Shown: one piece after another, positions 4,399 to 5,414 of the stretch
Layout of the letters: each line of letters starts with the position of its first letter
Position numbering within the stretch: position 1 is the first letter of the stretch
The notes under the pieces: generated by a model
The model's input: the letters and a program-made list of their open reading frames with translations, nothing else
What the model was told of the DNA's origin: nothing
Databases searched by the model: none
Translations under genes and position numbers: made by a program
Source of the DNA: Clostridiales bacterium UBA2658
GTDB taxonomy: Bacteria > Bacillota > Clostridia > Oscillospirales > Oscillospiraceae
Assembly (NCBI GenBank): GCA_002359425.1
Contig: DEMY01000022.1
Coordinates: 7,703-13,116 of the forward strand
Reading direction: 5' to 3'
DNA: 5,414 nt

Positions 4399-5414
4399 AT
4401 GGATATCAACAACATCCTAAAGATATACCGGCTGGACTGGAAGCGCATCATCAAAAATCCGATTGCTATGATCGTTCTCATCGGTATTTCCATTCTGCCG
4501 TCGCTGTACGCGTGGGTCAACATTCAGGCCTGCTGGGACATCTACGACAACACAAAATATATCCCTGTGGCGGTCGTCAACAACGACCAGCCCGTCTCCT
4601 TCCGTGGCAAGACCATCAATGTCGGCAGCCAAATCGTCGAATCGCTCAAGAAAAACGACAAAATCAAGTGGGTCTTTACGACCGAGGCGGACGCGAATCT
4701 TGGCATTTTGGACAGCACCTATTACGCAATGATCGAAATTCCCTCTGATTTTTCTGCAAAGCTCTTGACGCTCACGACCAAAAACCCGCAAAAGCCAGAA
4801 ATCGTCTACAAGGTCGATACCAAGGCAAACCCGGTTGCAAGCAAAATCACCTCCACTGCCAACGGCACGCTCATTCAGCAAGTCACGAATGAATTTGTCG
4901 CAACCGTCAACGAGACGGTTTTTACTTCTATAAATAGCGCCGGAAAAACGGCGGAGCAGAACGAGCAGAGCATTTTGAAGATGAAGGACTCCATCGTGGG
5001 TCTCAGCCGCAATATGTCTACCATTCAGGACACGCTGCAGACCATCGACTCAAATTCCGCCAACATGAGCGGCCTTCTTTCCAGCATTTCCAGCTCCATG
5101 CCCTATGTCCAGAGCAGCCTCGCCGCCGTTGGTAAGACGAACAGCGACAACCAGAAGGTTTTGCAGAACATGCAGAACACCATGGACCGCTCAACGCAGA
5201 ACCTCGGCATGAACCTCGACTACATGCAGGCCTCGAACAACAAAATAAAGGCGCTGTTTGACTCCCTGAACGACGCCGCCGCGAGCGCGAACGCAACGAA
5301 GCTCAACACGACCATTCTGCTCATAAACGCCCAGCTCACGTCCCTGAACAGCTCCATCGACGCGACCGTCATCTATCTTCAGCAGTGCCGTGACAACGAC
5401 TACGGCTCCGATAT
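4399..5414 (+). CDS. YhgE/Pip-family membrane protein, N-terminal 338 residues (3' end beyond the right edge)
   Basis: The frame opens at ATG 4399 with AAGGAG (4388-4393) 5 nt upstream and stays open to the edge. The N-terminus (INNILKIYRLDWKRI, then KNP) is basic and cytoplasmic. It is followed by one transmembrane segment at about residues 22-40 (hydrophobic, ending in ILPSLYAW, a YhgE/Pip signature), then NIQACWDIYDNT and IPVAVVNND. Residues 56-175 form the conserved extracytoplasmic domain. From about 185 to the edge it is rich in Asn, Ser, Gln and Met and looks like long helices or coiled coil. Family members run to several hundred more residues and end with an ABC-2-permease-like set of membrane helices, not seen here. 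Relatives include Lactococcus Pip and B. subtilis YueB, phage receptors, and EsaA of type VIIb secretion; YhgE's own function is unsettled. No ESX genes are visible, so no secretion role is assigned. It diverges from the glp operon and has its own promoter and operator candidate. Confidence 0.9.
   Translation, partial: MDINNILKIYRLDWKRIIKNPIAMIVLIGISILPSLYAWVNIQACWDIYDNTKYIPVAVVNNDQPVSFRGKTINVGSQIVESLKKNDKIKWVFTTEADANLGILDSTYYAMIEIPSDFSAKLLTLTTKNPQKPEIVYKVDTKANPVASKITSTANGTLIQQVTNEFVATVNETVFTSINSAGKTAEQNEQSILKMKDSIVGLSRNMSTIQDTLQTIDSNSANMSGLLSSISSSMPYVQSSLAAVGKTNSDNQKVLQNMQNTMDRSTQNLGMNLDYMQASNNKIKALFDSLNDAAASANATKLNTTILLINAQLTSLNSSIDATVIYLQQCRDNDYGSD

Noticed and set aside
4203..4523. 106-codon minus-strand frame over the intergenic region and start of the YhgE/Pip gene
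   Set aside because: It covers both promoters and is antisense to a well-supported gene; no homology is recognised.
4417..4881. 154-codon minus-strand frame
   Set aside because: It is antisense to the YhgE/Pip gene, whose N-terminal signature is clear.
1..5414. CRISPR arrays, insertion sequences, tRNA or rRNA genes
   Set aside because: No repeat-spacer series, transposase motifs, terminal inverted repeats or RNA gene signatures were seen.

Overview
The window looks like chromosomal DNA of a Gram-positive, probably anaerobic Firmicute of the Clostridia (an Oscillospirales-like gut organism would fit). The reasons are the strong purine-rich Shine-Dalgarno sites, the GC-rich third codon positions, a YhgE/Pip-type membrane protein, and a Firmicutes-style glycerol/glycerol-3-phosphate (G3P) operon built around a GlpA-type dehydrogenase. 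The taxon is inferred from these traits; no marker gene is present.

Positions 1-4064, minus strand, hold one tight operon. In transcription order it contains: a GlpA-like FAD-dependent G3P dehydrogenase with a C-terminal BFD-like [2Fe-2S] domain (4064-2634); an FAD/NAD(P) oxidoreductase of the pyridine-nucleotide-disulfide fold (2621-1368); a small cysteine-rich DUF1667 protein (1340-972); and glycerol kinase GlpK (881 to beyond the left edge, first 293 residues seen). Gaps are 12, 27 and 90 nt, and no strong terminator lies between the genes. GlpK would make G3P from glycerol. The other three proteins would plausibly form an oxidation complex giving dihydroxyacetone phosphate and passing electrons from flavin through Fe-S to a second flavin. 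No GlpC-type membrane anchor is visible, so the electron acceptor is open.

Positions 4065-4398 are a 334-bp divergent control region. Towards the operon it holds an extended -10 promoter, upstream direct repeats, and a leader of about 130 nt. That leader contains two overlapping terminator-like hairpins, each followed by a six-U run and sharing an arm, which looks like transcription attenuation. Towards the right-hand gene it holds a second promoter with a perfect 15-bp palindrome near the start point.

Positions 4399-5414, plus strand, encode the first 338 residues of a YhgE/Pip-family membrane protein that runs off the right edge. It has one N-terminal transmembrane segment and a long Asn/Ser/Gln-rich, probably helical extracytoplasmic region. 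Its link to glycerol metabolism is probably only adjacency.

The strongest items for follow-up are the operon leader, the GlpC-less three-part oxidoreductase, and the palindromic operator candidate.
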